From contig NC_052618.1 in the NCBI RefSeq assembly GCF_016545825.1, positions 46,880,196 to 46,944,195 of the forward strand: a stretch of 64,000 nucleotides of DNA. The letters run 5' to 3'. Positions 21,062 through 32,188 of the stretch are shown piece by piece. This DNA is from Eucalyptus grandis (taxonomy: Eukaryota > Streptophyta > Magnoliopsida > Myrtales > Myrtaceae). The position numbers and the translations under genes are program-made. How positions within the stretch are numbered: the first letter of the stretch is position 1; each line of letters begins with the position of its first letter. A model generated the notes under the pieces. That model did no database searches and was not told the origin of the DNA. It worked only from the letters and a program-made list of their open reading frames with translations.

Positions 21062-23533
21062 CCACCAGTTGCCTTGTTGGCCTAGCCCCAACCACCAACC
21101 TTGGGTAGATCTGCTCCTGCTTTGTGTACCTTTGTCCTTTCATCTGTTCTTTTTGTTGTTTGTCAGGAAGTCACTGCCCAACGGCGGAGAAGGAGAAGAG
21201 AAGAAGAGAGGGTTGGGCGAGGGAAAAGGAAAAGAAGAAGTGGGCTGGGCCGGCCTAGGCGGAGAAAAGAGAAAAGAAGGAGGGGCCGGACTAAGGCTAG
21301 CCCTGCCCCGGCCTTGTTGCCTTTTTTTAATTAAATTTTTTAGTTTTTAATACTAGTAATGTAAATGTCCCTAATGTCTATATGCGATACAATTTAATGA
21401 AAACACGATAAATTACCTATTTTAATTTTTACTTTTTTTTCTTTTTTTTAGAGACTAATCCTTACTTCTCTATGCAATTAAGTCTTAAATAAAAAGGGCA
21501 AATTTTATGTGTTAATACTCCTGCCCACCCTGAATTTTGTGATCATCTTCTACAAAAGAAAAAAGACAAACAAAGAAGGGATTCAGTATGTACCTTTTAA
21601 AGTATAAATGCAAGTATGATCCGCTCTCTAACCATTTTGAAGATAGAGAACACGATATGAAGTAATTGCAAGGGATACAAACGTGCCGGCTGGGAAATCA
21701 CCTTTGAGAATTAGAGCGGCCGAAGACCTTGAGGGAAGACAGTGTGAGCCAAGGACACTGCAGAAGATGATCATAAGAGAAATGGACTTGCTAGCTATTT
21801 TTGGTCCTTTATTGACCTTGGTCGTCGGCAGTGTCTTTGGGGTTGGGTCCCTAGCAGTGGACAAGAAAGGCTTCACACGGCAATACCTAGTGCTAGGAAT
21901 TTCAAATTTGCTGACTTTAATGAACGTCTCACACTAAGTCTCGTGGTTTTGTCCTAATCTCACGGTTTTGTCCTCTAGTGTATGTGTAGGCACTTTTCTA
22001 GGAGGTCACCTATCCTAATAGTACTCTAATTTGAGCTCTCTTAATTTTGAAGTTTCAAAGCAAAACTTGCAATTACATTAAAATGTGTCTCTATAAGTTC
22101 TTACATATATATTTCAGAATCGTTATTTCCTAGTTCAGTGTACACCATTGTAGAAGCCTACCAGGAACCGTCCCTTGTTTAGGTCCTCTCTCGCCCTAAC
22201 AATCACTCTCTATCCTTGTCAAACCGGGTCATTCCACGATGAGTTAACACACCCAAAGGATCATATCATGCGGTCATCGACCTTGACTCTCAAAGTGCGT
22301 ATTTTACTATTCGGGCCATTTAGAAAGATCGAATCATTAATCTCTACGTTGATCGCTCTTTTTCACTCTTGAAAAAAATGTGTAAAGAAAACTCGCGCGT
22401 TGGACCACACCAGAAAAAAAAAGGAGCAAATTAGACGAAACTCTCGTGTCATCTTTCCATAATTGTCGAGCCTGGAATCCTAGTCAAAAGTCCACTCCTC
22501 AATCGTTTTCGGACAGCCTGTCTTCCACGAAACCGTTGAACGAGTGTCCTACTTCCATTTCTTTTTTTCTTTTTTTTTTTTTTTTGACAAGGTCCTACTT
22601 CCATTTCATACATTGTTTTCCAACACGCGACGCTTGATTCACGTGATCCGTGTATTTTACAAGATTAAGATAGCTGCAATGACCGTCCTTATGCTTTGCC
22701 CCATCGACCGGTTCGGTTCTTCCCGTCACACAAATTCGAATACCTTTGTCTTTGTACGAGGATTCGTGTGTATTTTGCACTAACACTGATACAGAAATAG
22801 GTATTCTGGTCTGGACCATATGTATTATAAATTGTAATAAGGTAATTTATAAGCCAAATGACTGCTCGATTGCCATTGTTGTCGGCGATCGTTCTAAGTT
22901 TGACTTTATCCCATCCATGTGTAGTATAATCGATAACGTACTCCACTCTTGAGCTGCAACAAGAAGCTTTAGAAGTTTATCTTAATTTGCAAATTTAATA
23001 GAGAAAATTGGAAATCCCTTAAGTTTTCAATTTTTTTTACGCGAGCACAAACATCTTTAGCATTTTCGAGAGTATAGTTAGAGAAAGAAAAAGATTAATT
23101 TTAAAGCTTTTCTTTTCAAAAGAGTGTTGAAAAGCTAAAGGGAATATTACTGAGAGGATCTCATTCTGTACACAATTATAAATACCATCTCACTTTTTAC
23201 TCTTATATAAATGTGACTTTTAATGCATCTTTAAATCTGCTATTAGATTTCAAGCAACATCTTTCCCTCCATGCTTTTTTTTATTAAGGACTTTGCTAAT
23301 GGGTGCTTTCGGAAACATTGGCTAAAGTACCAATAAAACAAACTTTATCCTTTCCAATACAATGCTTTCCTTGTACAGCGCGTGATGAGTATATCATAAA
23401 TGAATTTTTTTCCTCATTGGGTATAAATTAACAAGTGTTCCGAAAGCAATTATTCAAGACCCATTTATGTAATTGCCTCCATCCAAAGAAAAAGCCAAAC
23501 AGCACTAATCTTCTAGGAAAGTAAACGACCATT
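21062..23533. repeat. Segmental duplication block alpha, copy 2
   Basis: Second copy of 395-2889 with small indels. It lacks the long TA run and has an extra poly-T insert near 22560-22590. At its right end it runs straight into the SSP-C 3' block without the MITE present in copy 1. Confidence 0.8.
21512..21800 (-). pseudogene. H2: secreted peptide of G/H subtype, start codon lost
   Basis: Matches H1. Exon 1 ends at 21702 (AAG|GT). The codon aligned with the H1 ATG is ATA (KIASKSIS), so the normal start is gone; the next ATG (MIIFCSVLGSHC) would truncate the signal peptide. Exon 2 from 21546 reads DDHKIQGGQEY and stops at 21512-21514, without the WSG core. A spliced product would be only about 40 residues. 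Confidence 0.5.
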
Positions 23534-23925
23534 TCGTATATGCATCTTGTTCTCCCTTTTGTGCCGATTGTCACGGACCTCAGAGCTAAAGCCAGCGATG
23601 GTCGCTTGTCTCAAATTTGAGGTCGGACTCGAGTTTTTGTTCACGAAAAAATGCAAATAGTAGCTTTTGAAGTTTTGCAATTGGTATTTCATACGAGAGC
23701 AAAAAAATTGAAGGTCTCATCTGCATATATAATGAAAATTTGCGACTTTCTCAAACAAATGACATTCACTTCAGAATCAAGAACAAATTCAAACGTGAAC
23801 TGGATAGTTTCGCACAATTCTACGAAAGAACACGTTACTTCTACCAAACAAGAATCAGAACAAACAAAGAAGAAAGAAAATAAAGCGTCGATCATCAAGA
23901 ACTTTAGCTTATTACTTCGCAATCA
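23534..23925 (-). other. Conserved 3' block of SSP-C
   Basis: Same block as 3873-4261, directly downstream of the SSP-C stop, here with no MITE at its outer edge (the empty site). Confidence 0.55.
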
Positions 23926-24393
23926 TCAAGGATATTTAGTAAAAGTGCTGCTGCTGCTGCTGTTTGCACTGAAGCTCTCGTAGCTGGATGTTGAGACAGT
24001 GCCTCTGTCAGTGACGCTGGTGCTTGACGTGTTGCTGCTGCTGGTGACGTGCGCACTCGCATTCGCACTTGTAGGGGAGGCGGCAGTCGAGACATCGACT
24101 TTAGCATTGGTCGGGGCGACCACTACGGCTTTCGCGGACGAGTTCGGCGTGCTTTTTTGCGAGAGTGTGGTCTTCGTTGAAGGTGGAGGCACCAGGACCG
24201 TCCCCTGGCCCGAACCGTTGCCGCTCCAGTGATTATCCTGACGCAGCGGGCTCCCTACCGCACCGATCCTACTGTGGTCATTGTCTGCATGTGCTGCGGA
24301 TCGACCGCGCATTCATAAACCAACAAGTCAGCACGCCTTACATTAAGTACGGACTTGGCCGTGTCACATTCCCCAACTACTTCAAATCGATTC

Positions 24394-24427
<34 letters not shown>

Positions 24428-24540
24428 CCCGGAGGAGGAGCAGGATAATTCATGAGCAGAATTCGGGTTGCCATCGATTTTTCAATCATGAGAAGAGAGA
24501 AAACGAGCGCGAGAAGAGGAAGGATTTTCTGGCTCTCCAT
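23926..24540 (-). CDS. SSP-C: small secreted Ser/Thr/Ala-rich protein
   Basis: Exon 1 24429-24540, exon 2 23926-24284, phase 1, intron 144 bases: 156 residues. The ATG is followed by ESQKILPLLALVFSLLMIEK, a clear signal peptide. PAPPP and a split Asp codon come next, then SRIGAVGSPLRQDNHWSG, NGSGQG, VLVPPPSTK, a Ser/Thr/Ala tail and KYP. The acceptor was chosen at the second of two nearby AGs because it matches copy G and copy E. The intron holds a pure (GA)n run just inside the donor (24397-24424). Function unknown. Confidence 0.72.
24397..24424. repeat. (GA)n microsatellite in SSP-C intron
   Basis: About 14 GA repeats starting a few bases after the donor. The other copies have only 2-4 repeats here. 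It also changes the donor context from GTACTC to GTAATC. Confidence 0.85.
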
Positions 24541-24604
24541 TTCTTCGCGTCGCTCGCTCAATGATACATTGACTTCGACGAATTCCCACCCATGCAAAGC
24601 CTTC

Positions 24605-24613
24605 TTTAAATAG
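24605..24613 (-). promoter_or_regulatory. TATA-like box of SSP-C
   Basis: Minus-strand CTATTTAAA, 65 bases upstream of the ATG, as in the paralogues. Confidence 0.6.
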
Positions 24614-24892
24614 TCGAAGAAAGGCCGTGGATATGTAAAAGCAACACCCTACGTCTCGTTAGCTAACGACCTCTCTTTCCGATTTATTTCTTCTTCTTCT
24701 TCCCATTAGTTTGTTCTTTTTCCAATGACCGACCACTTATTTATTTATTTATTTATTATAGTTTCACAATTGAATTATTCGCCATTAACTGTTCGTCAAC
24801 TCCGAGGGTAACCGGGACCATTCAAAGCAAAGGCTGTCTTCCGAGCAAGAGGCTGGAAAGGAACTCCTTTGACAAGTGATTTGACTCTAAAG

Positions 24893-26752
24893 CTCCATTC
24901 ATTTCACAAAAGATGTGACGTTTCTTAAAAATATTTTCCGAAAGTTATTTTCCGGACAATGTAATTATTTTCAGTGTTCGATGAAACTTGAAAATGAAGT
25001 GAAAATATTTTTTCTTGTTCGGTAAGGAAAGTCTTTTCCTCCATATACTCTTTTTCATTTTTTTTTATTTTTTAAAATGAATTTTTCATATTTTTTAATT
25101 ATTGATTTTTAATTATTTTTACTTTTTAAAATCTATTATTATTTTTTTTCATTTTTATTTTTCATTTCTTTTTTTCTTTGTTTTCCATCTCCTTCCTTCT
25201 TAGCCGGTTGTCGGCCACGGTGATGGCTCGTGACCGGCCACCGACAAGCCTTGAGCTCGAAGACAACAAGGCTCGCCACTCACCGCATTGGCGATCATGA
25301 GCATCAAGCTCGAGGCTTGCCAAATTGGCGATCGCGAGCATCGAGCTCGAGGCTCGCCAGATTGATGAGCGCAAGCTTGAGATCGTTGTTGGAGAAATCT
25401 TTCCAGAATATTTTGAAGCTGACAAAACGTTTCTATTAGTCTAGTCTCGGATATCGATAGTTAAAGTCTCAAGACTTTGTAATCTCAAGACTCAAGACTC
25501 AAGACTCAAGACTCAAGATTATTCTCACTGACAGTCTTTCTAATCCAGTGGCGAAGGATATCCGAAGCCGAAGTATATGGTTGGGGATTCGATCCAATCC
25601 CTCGGAAAAGATCCCTTGGTTGGATAATCACTACGGATTCTTTGATTCTTATCTAAGATCAATAGAAGATCCGATGGTCGACGAAACATTCTTGGAATGT
25701 TCTATTCTTGGAAACCAAAATCCCGATTGTATGGGCGAACATGATTGATGGGCTATCATCGATTCCTTAAATAGCTCGGATGATCTTCTTAATTGATTCC
25801 GTCCAACGGGTAGATTGGAGGAATTCCTTTGGTAAGTGCCAACGGCTATGATGGCATAAAGGAGTATAAAAGGAAGACGTTCTAGTTGTTTTAAGTGTGT
25901 GATCGATAGAAAAATTCCAGTCCGAAGAACCTTGATTGTTAGTCGATACAGTTCGAGCGAAATTGTATACACAGAGAGTGTTTATACTTGGTGATACCTT
26001 GAGCGAGTGTAGTAGATCATCTACATCGAGAAATCAAGGAAGATCAACACTGTAACATCTCTTTGTTCATAGTGGAATCCAGCCAATCGGCTGTCGGTGC
26101 GAGAAAGAGTGGACGTAGGCTTGAATCAAGCCGAACCACTATAAACCTCGTGTTTAATTCTCTCTTTCCTTTACTCGTCTTACGATTGATTCTTTAATCA
26201 TTCATCTGTCTAAGTATTGTGCAATCTCCAAGAAAATTTTTATAAACCTATTCACCCCCCTCTAGGTACTCGTACTAGCATTATCAAGATCGACGAGCTC
26301 GAGATTCGCCTAGCAATGGTCGACGACTAGTCAAGAAAGAAGAAGATGAGAAATAAAGAAAACAAAAAGAAAAAAAAAGAAAAAAAGAAAAAAATAGAAA
26401 TATAAAAGAAATAGAAAAGAAAAATGAAATTAAAAATAATTCAAATTAAAAAAGAAAATTAAAATTAAAATATAATTCGAATAAAAAAGAAAAGAAAAAG
26501 AAGAAGAAAGGGGAGGAGGAAGTGGGGATTTGTAGAGATGTGAGATAAGAGAGATTGAGGCTCCGTTTGTTTCACGGAAAACAATTTTCAGGAAAACGTT
26601 TTTCGAATTTTCCGACGTTCATTACATGAAAATGAATTCATTAGGAAAAATGTTTTCCATGAAAGAAAAAAAAGTCTTCTAATTTAGGGAAAATATTTTT
26701 CACTTTTGAAATGTTGAAAATATTTTCTTTACTTGGGCTCTATTCGTCTCAT
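24893..26752. mobile_element. Nested MITE remnants around a solo LTR
   Basis: At 24893 the SSP-C upstream spacer is broken by 'gctccattcatttcac', resembling the TIR at 2890. A G+C-rich core at 25200-25380, a solo LTR (25387-26286), an A-rich arm (26340-26520) and further TIR-like phrases at 26566 ('ggctccgtttgtttcacgg') and 26735 follow. I read this as two or more related elements inserted in or next to one another; exact ends are uncertain. Confidence 0.5.
25387..26286 (+). mobile_element. Solo LTR (about 900 bp)
   Basis: Starts TGTTGGAGAAATC and ends '...cacccccctctaggtactcgtactagcattatca'. It matches 51973-52883 throughout and 53620-54026 in part. No internal retroelement sequence is attached. 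AGATCG occurs close to both ends (25380-25385 and 26287-26292) and may be the target duplication, but there is one extra base on the left. Confidence 0.65.
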
Positions 26753-26943
26753 GGAAAATGTGGTTCTACAATTTGAGAAAACCTGCGTTAGCTTGGACCC
26801 CTCTGCGTAGTTTGGCCTTCGGGCCGAACCGGATAAGGCCAGGCTTGGTCATTATCGGCAGCGTGCAGCAACGGAACCTGAACATACTTTACAAGATTCA
26901 AGATAACAGGGTCGAATTTGGGAATGGTGGGTGTGGCAATTGA
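26753..26943 (+). pseudogene. C-terminal fragment of a nepenthesin-type aspartic protease
   Basis: Begins with DNA matching the 'MILQFENTDVTLDPSA' region of the two complete protease genes, then loses about a dozen codons and shifts frame. It ends in LVIIGSVQQRNLNILYKIQD and GCGN with the same stop position. The 3' flank 'gaggctac.gttgatgaagg' is also shared. Both catalytic Asp motifs and everything upstream are missing, replaced by mobile-element DNA. Confidence 0.85.
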
Positions 26944-27653
26944 GAGGCTACGGTTGATGAAGGAAACGATTGGAATTTTTTTCCTTTTTTGTTTTCCGAA
27001 ATGCTCTGTTTCTTGTGTCATCAGATGTGAAATTGTTGTAGCATGTCGCACGCAATTTAGTGAATTAAACTAGACCACACAATGGCTTTTGATTCTTGAA
27101 CACAAAGATCTTCCCTTTTAATTCAAGTGAATACTGAACCGACCAAAAAAAAAAAAAAAAAATTTAAAGTGAATACTGTGGCATGGTCAAGAAGATAATG
27201 AAGTAGGGATTCATTGAGGTGGCTTCTCAAGTCTTGAGATTGTCTTCTGCTTATGCGCTTAATAGGAAAAATGCTTCATCGCTGCATTTGTGAACACGGC
27301 AAGCTTTCCTGGTGATAACCGGCAACGGCAGTGCGGGCGACAGCGTGGCTAGAGGTTTGAATTCTCGCCAATGAACTTCTGAGGGTAACATGAATCCCTA
27401 ACGGAAAGGGCAAAGAACATTTCAACGATGTGATTGATTACGATAGATGAGATTATCCGTCGTGTATCAACATTACCAGAAAAATACTTGTATGCAATAG
27501 CTCAGATTATTTCATTATTCGAAGAAATACACCAGTGACCAATTAATACTGTGTAAAACGATTGAATGAAGAGGAAAAACAATATTTTCTTCCTCCTTCG
27601 TGAGCACTGCTTTGTGAAGGCCACCAAATTACCAAAAGGCCAGGAATTAACCA

Positions 27654-28170
27654 TCAAGGACGCTGTCTAGGATTTTGGTCGCTATTATTATTATGAGAGG
27701 TCGCGACAGTGGTCACAGGAGGAGCCATGGTAATATGAGTGGCCAAGGTTGGCGGAGACAACAGGGTGTTGCCCAAAGGCGAGCTATTGCCACTCCACGA
27801 GCCATCTTGCCACGGCGTGCTCCCGCCCATCCCAGTTTTGTTGTGATTATCATCTGCAAAAGGAAAAAAGAAGAAGAGAAAAACAAACACAGAAGGGATT
27901 CGACATGTAGTATTTAACGTATAAAAACATGATGCGAGTATGATCTGTTCTCTAACCGGATTGAGAATAGAGAACACGGTATGAAGTAATTGCGAGAGAT
28001 ACAAATGGGCGGATTGGCGAGTCACCTGCGAGAGTTCGAGCGGCCGATGACCTTGAGGGAAGACAGTGCGAGCCAGGAAGAATGCAGAAGATGATCACAA
28101 GAGAAACGGACTTGTAAGCCGGCGGTGTCTTTGGGGTTGGGTCCACAGCAGTGGACAAAAAAATCTTCAC
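27654..28170 (-). pseudogene. SSP-G: secreted protein of G/H subtype, start codon deleted
   Basis: Exon 2 is 27654-27853 and the exon 1 donor is at 28026 (GCAG|GTGAC, phase 1). Joined, it gives ...KSVSLVIIFCILPGSHCLPS, RSSAARTLA, then DDNHNKTG, GGSTPWQDGSWSGNSSPLG, PP, a Thr/Val/Asn-rich tail and PRQRP. The WSG core ties it to SSP-E. Compared with H1, about 30 bases including the ATG are missing, between short direct repeats (GGCTaaCAAG), and no in-frame ATG lies upstream. It may use a distant upstream exon, but more likely it is dead. Confidence 0.55.
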
Positions 28171-29790
28171 ATCAAATTTGCCGACTTTTATTATCCTTTG
28201 GGTGGATATGTGACGTCCTTGGATTAGTTCATTGAAGGTATTGTCCGCTTTACCCAGTCCATCTTGAGCCTCATGATTTTATTCTTTGGCGTACATGCAA
28301 GCACTTTCCTAAAAGGTCACTCATCCTAATAGTGCTTTAACTTGAACTCGATTAAGCTTGCCGTTACATCAAAAAGCGCCTTTATAAGTTAATTTCAATT
28401 TTCACATATATATTTCAGAATCGCTCTCCCTAGGTTCGGTGCATAGTTCTATTCATTCTCGCCCTCTTTGCCACTTTAAAAGTGTGCCGAGGGTCACTTC
28501 TTGTCTAGGTCCTCTTGGGCTACGTCAATTACTTCCCACCTCATTGGACTGGGATGTTTACAGGATGAGTTGACACATCCAAATGTTCATTTTACTATTC
28601 GGGCCGCGTAGAAAGGTCGAGTCATTAATCTCTGCATTGATCGCTCCTTTTCACTCTAAAAAAAAAAAAAAGGTAAATAAAACTCGCGCGTTGGACCACA
28701 CCAGAAAAAGGAGCAAATTAGACGAAACTCTCCTGTCATCTTTCCATAATTGTTAAACCTGGAATCCTAGTCAAAAGTCCACTGCCTCTATCATTTTCGG
28801 ACAGCCTGTCTCCCTCGAGAACATTAAACGAGTGTCCAAACCTCTATCTCGTGCATTGTCATACAACGCGCGACACTTGATTCACGTGGTCCGTTAATTT
28901 TATAAGATTAAGATAGCTGCAATGATCGTCCTTATGCTTTGCCCCGTCGGTCGATTGGGTTCTTTCCGTCACACAAATTCGAGTACCTCTGTCTCTGTAC
29001 GAGGATTCATGTGTATTTTGCACTAACACTGATACAGACGCAGGTCTCTTGGTCTGGACCATGTATTAAAAATTGTAATTAGGTAATTTATGAGCCAAGT
29101 AACTGCTCGATTGCCATTGTTGTCGGCGATCGTTCTAAGGTTGACTTTATCTCATCCACGTGTAGTATAATTGATAACGTACTCCACTCTTGAGCTGCAA
29201 TATGAAGCTCTATAAGTATTTCTTAATTTGCAAATTGAATGGAGAAAATCGGAGATCCCTTCAGTTTTGAATTAATTTTATTTTATGGGGCACAAACGTC
29301 ACCAGTATTTTCGAGAGTATAGGTAGAGAAAGAAAAGATGAATTTTAAAGCTTTTCTTTTCAAAAGGGTATTGAAAATTTAAAGGAAATATTATCGGGAG
29401 CATCTCACTTTTTGCACAATTATAAATACCGTTCCACTTTTTACTCTTGTATGAATGTGACTTTTTAAACGTACATTTGGCATCTTTAAATCTGCTATTA
29501 GATTTCAAGCTGCATCTTTCCATCCATGCTTTTTTATTGGGGACTTTGCTAATGAGTGCCTAGGGAAACATTGGTTAAAGTACCCAATAAAACAAAATTT
29601 ATCCTTTCCAATACAATACTTTCCTTGTATAGCGCGTGATGAGTGTATCAGAGATGAAAGTTTTTTCTTCATTGAATATAAATTAACGAGTGTTTCAAAA
29701 GAAATTATTGGCAAGACCCATTTATGCAATCGCCCCCACCCAAAGAAAAAGCCAACCAACACGAATCTTCTAGGAAGGTAAATGACCATT
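27840..29790. repeat. Segmental duplication block alpha, copy 3
   Basis: Follows blocks 1 and 2 from about the G/H acceptor to the edge of the SSP 3' block, but is more diverged, with a different stretch around 28180-28520. Unlike them it retains SSP-type exon 2 sequence to its left. Confidence 0.7.
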
Positions 29791-29792
29791 TA

Positions 29793-30401
29793 GGGGCTGC
29801 ATGGTAATGTTCTTTTTATTGTTCATGAACAAAAATTTTTTTTTTTGTTCCAGGAACAAAAAAGAACAGTAAAACGCGTTTGTTTGCGTTTTTGTTCAAA
29901 ATCTGTTTTTTTGTTCCCGGAACAAAAAAAGAACGGAAACGAGAAACAAAAAAAAATTGTTTTTTGTTCCAGAAACACTTTTGAAGAAACACTTCTCTCT
30001 CTTCTCTTTTCTTCTTTTTTTCTTTGGCCGGTCGCCGGCCCGCCATGGCCGGCGACCGGCCATTGAGGGCCGGCGACGCCATCGAGGGTCGGCGACCTCG
30101 CCGAGCTGCCGCTCGCCCCCGGCGAGCCTCGCCGTGGTTGGGCAAGGCTGCCGCCCCCGTCATTGGTCGCCGGAGGCCGGCGACTTGCCAAAAGAGGAAA
30201 AAAAAGAAAAATAAAGGAAAATAAAATAAAAATATTAAAAAATTAAAAGAAACAAAAAAAGAATATAAATTTACCAAACGTGTTTCGTTCATTTTTTATT
30301 CCCGGAATAAGTTTACCAAACGCGTCTTTTCGGTTAAAAATTGTTCCCGGAACAGAAATAGTTTTTTCTATTTTTGAACAGAAACGTTACCAAACACGCC
30401 C
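29793..30401. mobile_element. Harbinger-like foldback MITE, TTA target duplication
   Basis: TIRs: GGGGCTGCATGGTAATG at the left, complement of GGGCGTGTTTGGTAACG at the right, flanked by TTA (29790-29792 and 30402-30404). Long A/T arms fold around a CpG-rich core (30025-30185) with mirrored 'tttctttggccgg' / 'ggcgacttgccaaaag'. It contains several 'ttgttcc(c/a)ggaacaa' palindromes. It sits at the same TTA, in the paralogous block, as the unrelated element 2890-3869. Confidence 0.75.
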
Positions 30402-30404
30402 TTA

Positions 30405-30799
30405 GTATGTGCATCTTGTTTTCTCCTTTGTGCCGATTGTTGCGAACCTCAGAGCTGAGGCCAACGATGGTTGCCTGTCTCAAATCTCAGGTCGGAGAGT
30501 TTTCGTTTGCGAAAATGCAAATCGTAGCTTTTGAAATTCTGCGGTTGGTATTTGATATGTTTGACAAGAGAGCGAGAAAATTGAAGGTCATGTCTATATA
30601 TATAATGAAAATTTGCAACTTTCTCAAACAAAATGACATTCACTTCAGAATCAAGAACAAACTCACACGTGAACTGGATAGTTTGGCACAACTCTACGAA
30701 AGAATGCGTCACTTCTATCAAACAAGAGTCAGAACAAACAAAGAAGAAATAAAAGAAAGCGTCCATCGTCAAGAACTTTAGCTTTTTACTTCTCAATCA
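30405..30799 (-). other. Conserved 3' block of SSP-D
   Basis: Same block as 3873-4261. Here the plus-strand frame 30374-30781 stays open for 135 codons and the minus-strand frame 30449-30796 for 115, the longest among the copies. Confidence 0.5.
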
Positions 30800-31397
30800 T
30801 CAAGGATATTTAGTAACAGTGCTGCTGCTGGTGCTGCTTGCACTGACGCTCCTGTGGCCGGATGTTGAGACGGTGCTTCCGCTAGTGACTTTGGTGCTTG
30901 ACGTGTTGCCGCTGCTGGTGACATGCGCACTCGAAGTGGCGCTTGTAGGAGAGGCGGCGGTCGAGACATTGACTTTAGCATTGGTCGGGGCGTCCACTGC
31001 GGCTTTCGCAGACGAGTTCGGCGTGCCGTCTTGCGAGAGCGTGGCCTTTGTCGAAGGCGGAGGCACCAGGACCGTCCCCTGGCCTGAACCGTCACCGCTC
31101 CAGTGTTTATCCTGAACTGGCGTGCTCCCGTTCACGCGGCTCTTACCGTGGTCACCGTCTGCATGCGCACCGGATCGACCCCGCGCACATAAACCAACAA
31201 GTCAGCACGGCTTACATTAAGTATGGACTTGGCTCTGTCACATTCCCCAACTACTTCAAATCGATTCGACAAGAGAAGAGAGTACCTGGAGGAGGAGGAG
31301 AATAATTCACGAACAGAATTCGGGTTGCCATCGATTTTTCAATCATGAGAAGAGAGAAAATAAGCGCGAGAAGACGAATGATTTTCTGGCTTTCCAT
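30800..31397 (-). CDS. SSP-D: small secreted Ser/Thr/Ala-rich protein
   Basis: Exon 1 31286-31397, exon 2 30800-31158, phase 1, 127-base intron: 156 residues. Signal peptide MESQKIIRLLALIFSLLMIE; Pro-rich junction; core GKSRVNGSTPVQDKHWSGDG then SGQG and VLVPPPSTK; Ser/Thr/Ala/Val tail; KYP. It is closest to SSP-B in the signal peptide and intron. Intact and uninterrupted, so a good candidate for an expressed member. Function unknown. Confidence 0.72.
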
Positions 31398-31461
31398 TTC
31401 TTCGAGTCGCTCGCTCAATGATGTCTCGACTTCGACGAATTCCCACCCATGCAAAGCCTCC

Positions 31462-31470
31462 TTTAAATAG
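31462..31470 (-). promoter_or_regulatory. TATA-like box of SSP-D
   Basis: Minus-strand CTATTTAAA, 65 bases upstream of the ATG, as in the paralogues. Confidence 0.6.
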
Positions 31471-31545
31471 TCAGAGAAAAGCCCCGGATATGTAAAAGCC
31501 GCACCGTACGTCACGTTAGCTACCGACCTCTCTTCCCGATTGATT

Positions 31546-31555
31546 TCTTCTTCTT

Positions 31556-31585
<30 letters not shown>
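31546..31585. repeat. (TTC)n microsatellite
   Basis: About 13 TTC/TCT units in the SSP-D upstream region, the longest of the paralogous tracts. Confidence 0.9.
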
Positions 31586-31586
<1 letters not shown>

Positions 31587-31825
31587 TTTTTTTCAATGAC
31601 CGACCACTTATTTATTTAATCATTATAGTTTCACCAGTGAATGAGACGTCATTGACTGTTCGTCAACTCCGAGGCTAACCGGGCCCATATAGAGCGAAGG
31701 CCATCTAGAAGTTGACAGCAGGGATGGCGTGCCACGAGAGCCTATCCACGTGAAACTTGGGAGTCAAGTTCAAGGGGAAACTTCCATTACATCTCTCCTA
31801 CGGTTTGCCTGGTTGTTTCTTTATC

Positions 31826-31856
<31 letters not shown>

Positions 31857-31989
31857 AAGTTCTTATATGCGTCCCAACCACGAGATCATCTCAAGAATTA
31901 AATATTATTTGATCACTTGTGGTATCTATATAAATGGAATGGATTCACATGGAAATACACCAAGCGTGTAAGACTTGATATCTTTTTTG

Positions 31990-32138
31990 GTCTTTTGCCT
32001 TAATTTGCATGGTTATCGGCCTTTTCCAATTTGGTTCCCTTGACCATTTCAACCTCCCATGATTCGCGAAGTGAGTTTTAGGGATGCAAAGATAATTGAA
32101 TTTCCATAGAGTTTCTTTCATGTCTATCTTTTACCATA

Positions 32139-32188
<50 letters not shown>

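Noticed and set aside
29816..30292. 158-residue minus-strand frame across the foldback MITE
   Set aside because: Lies wholly inside a TIR-bounded non-autonomous element and consists of Phe/Lys runs around a Gly/Arg/Pro core.
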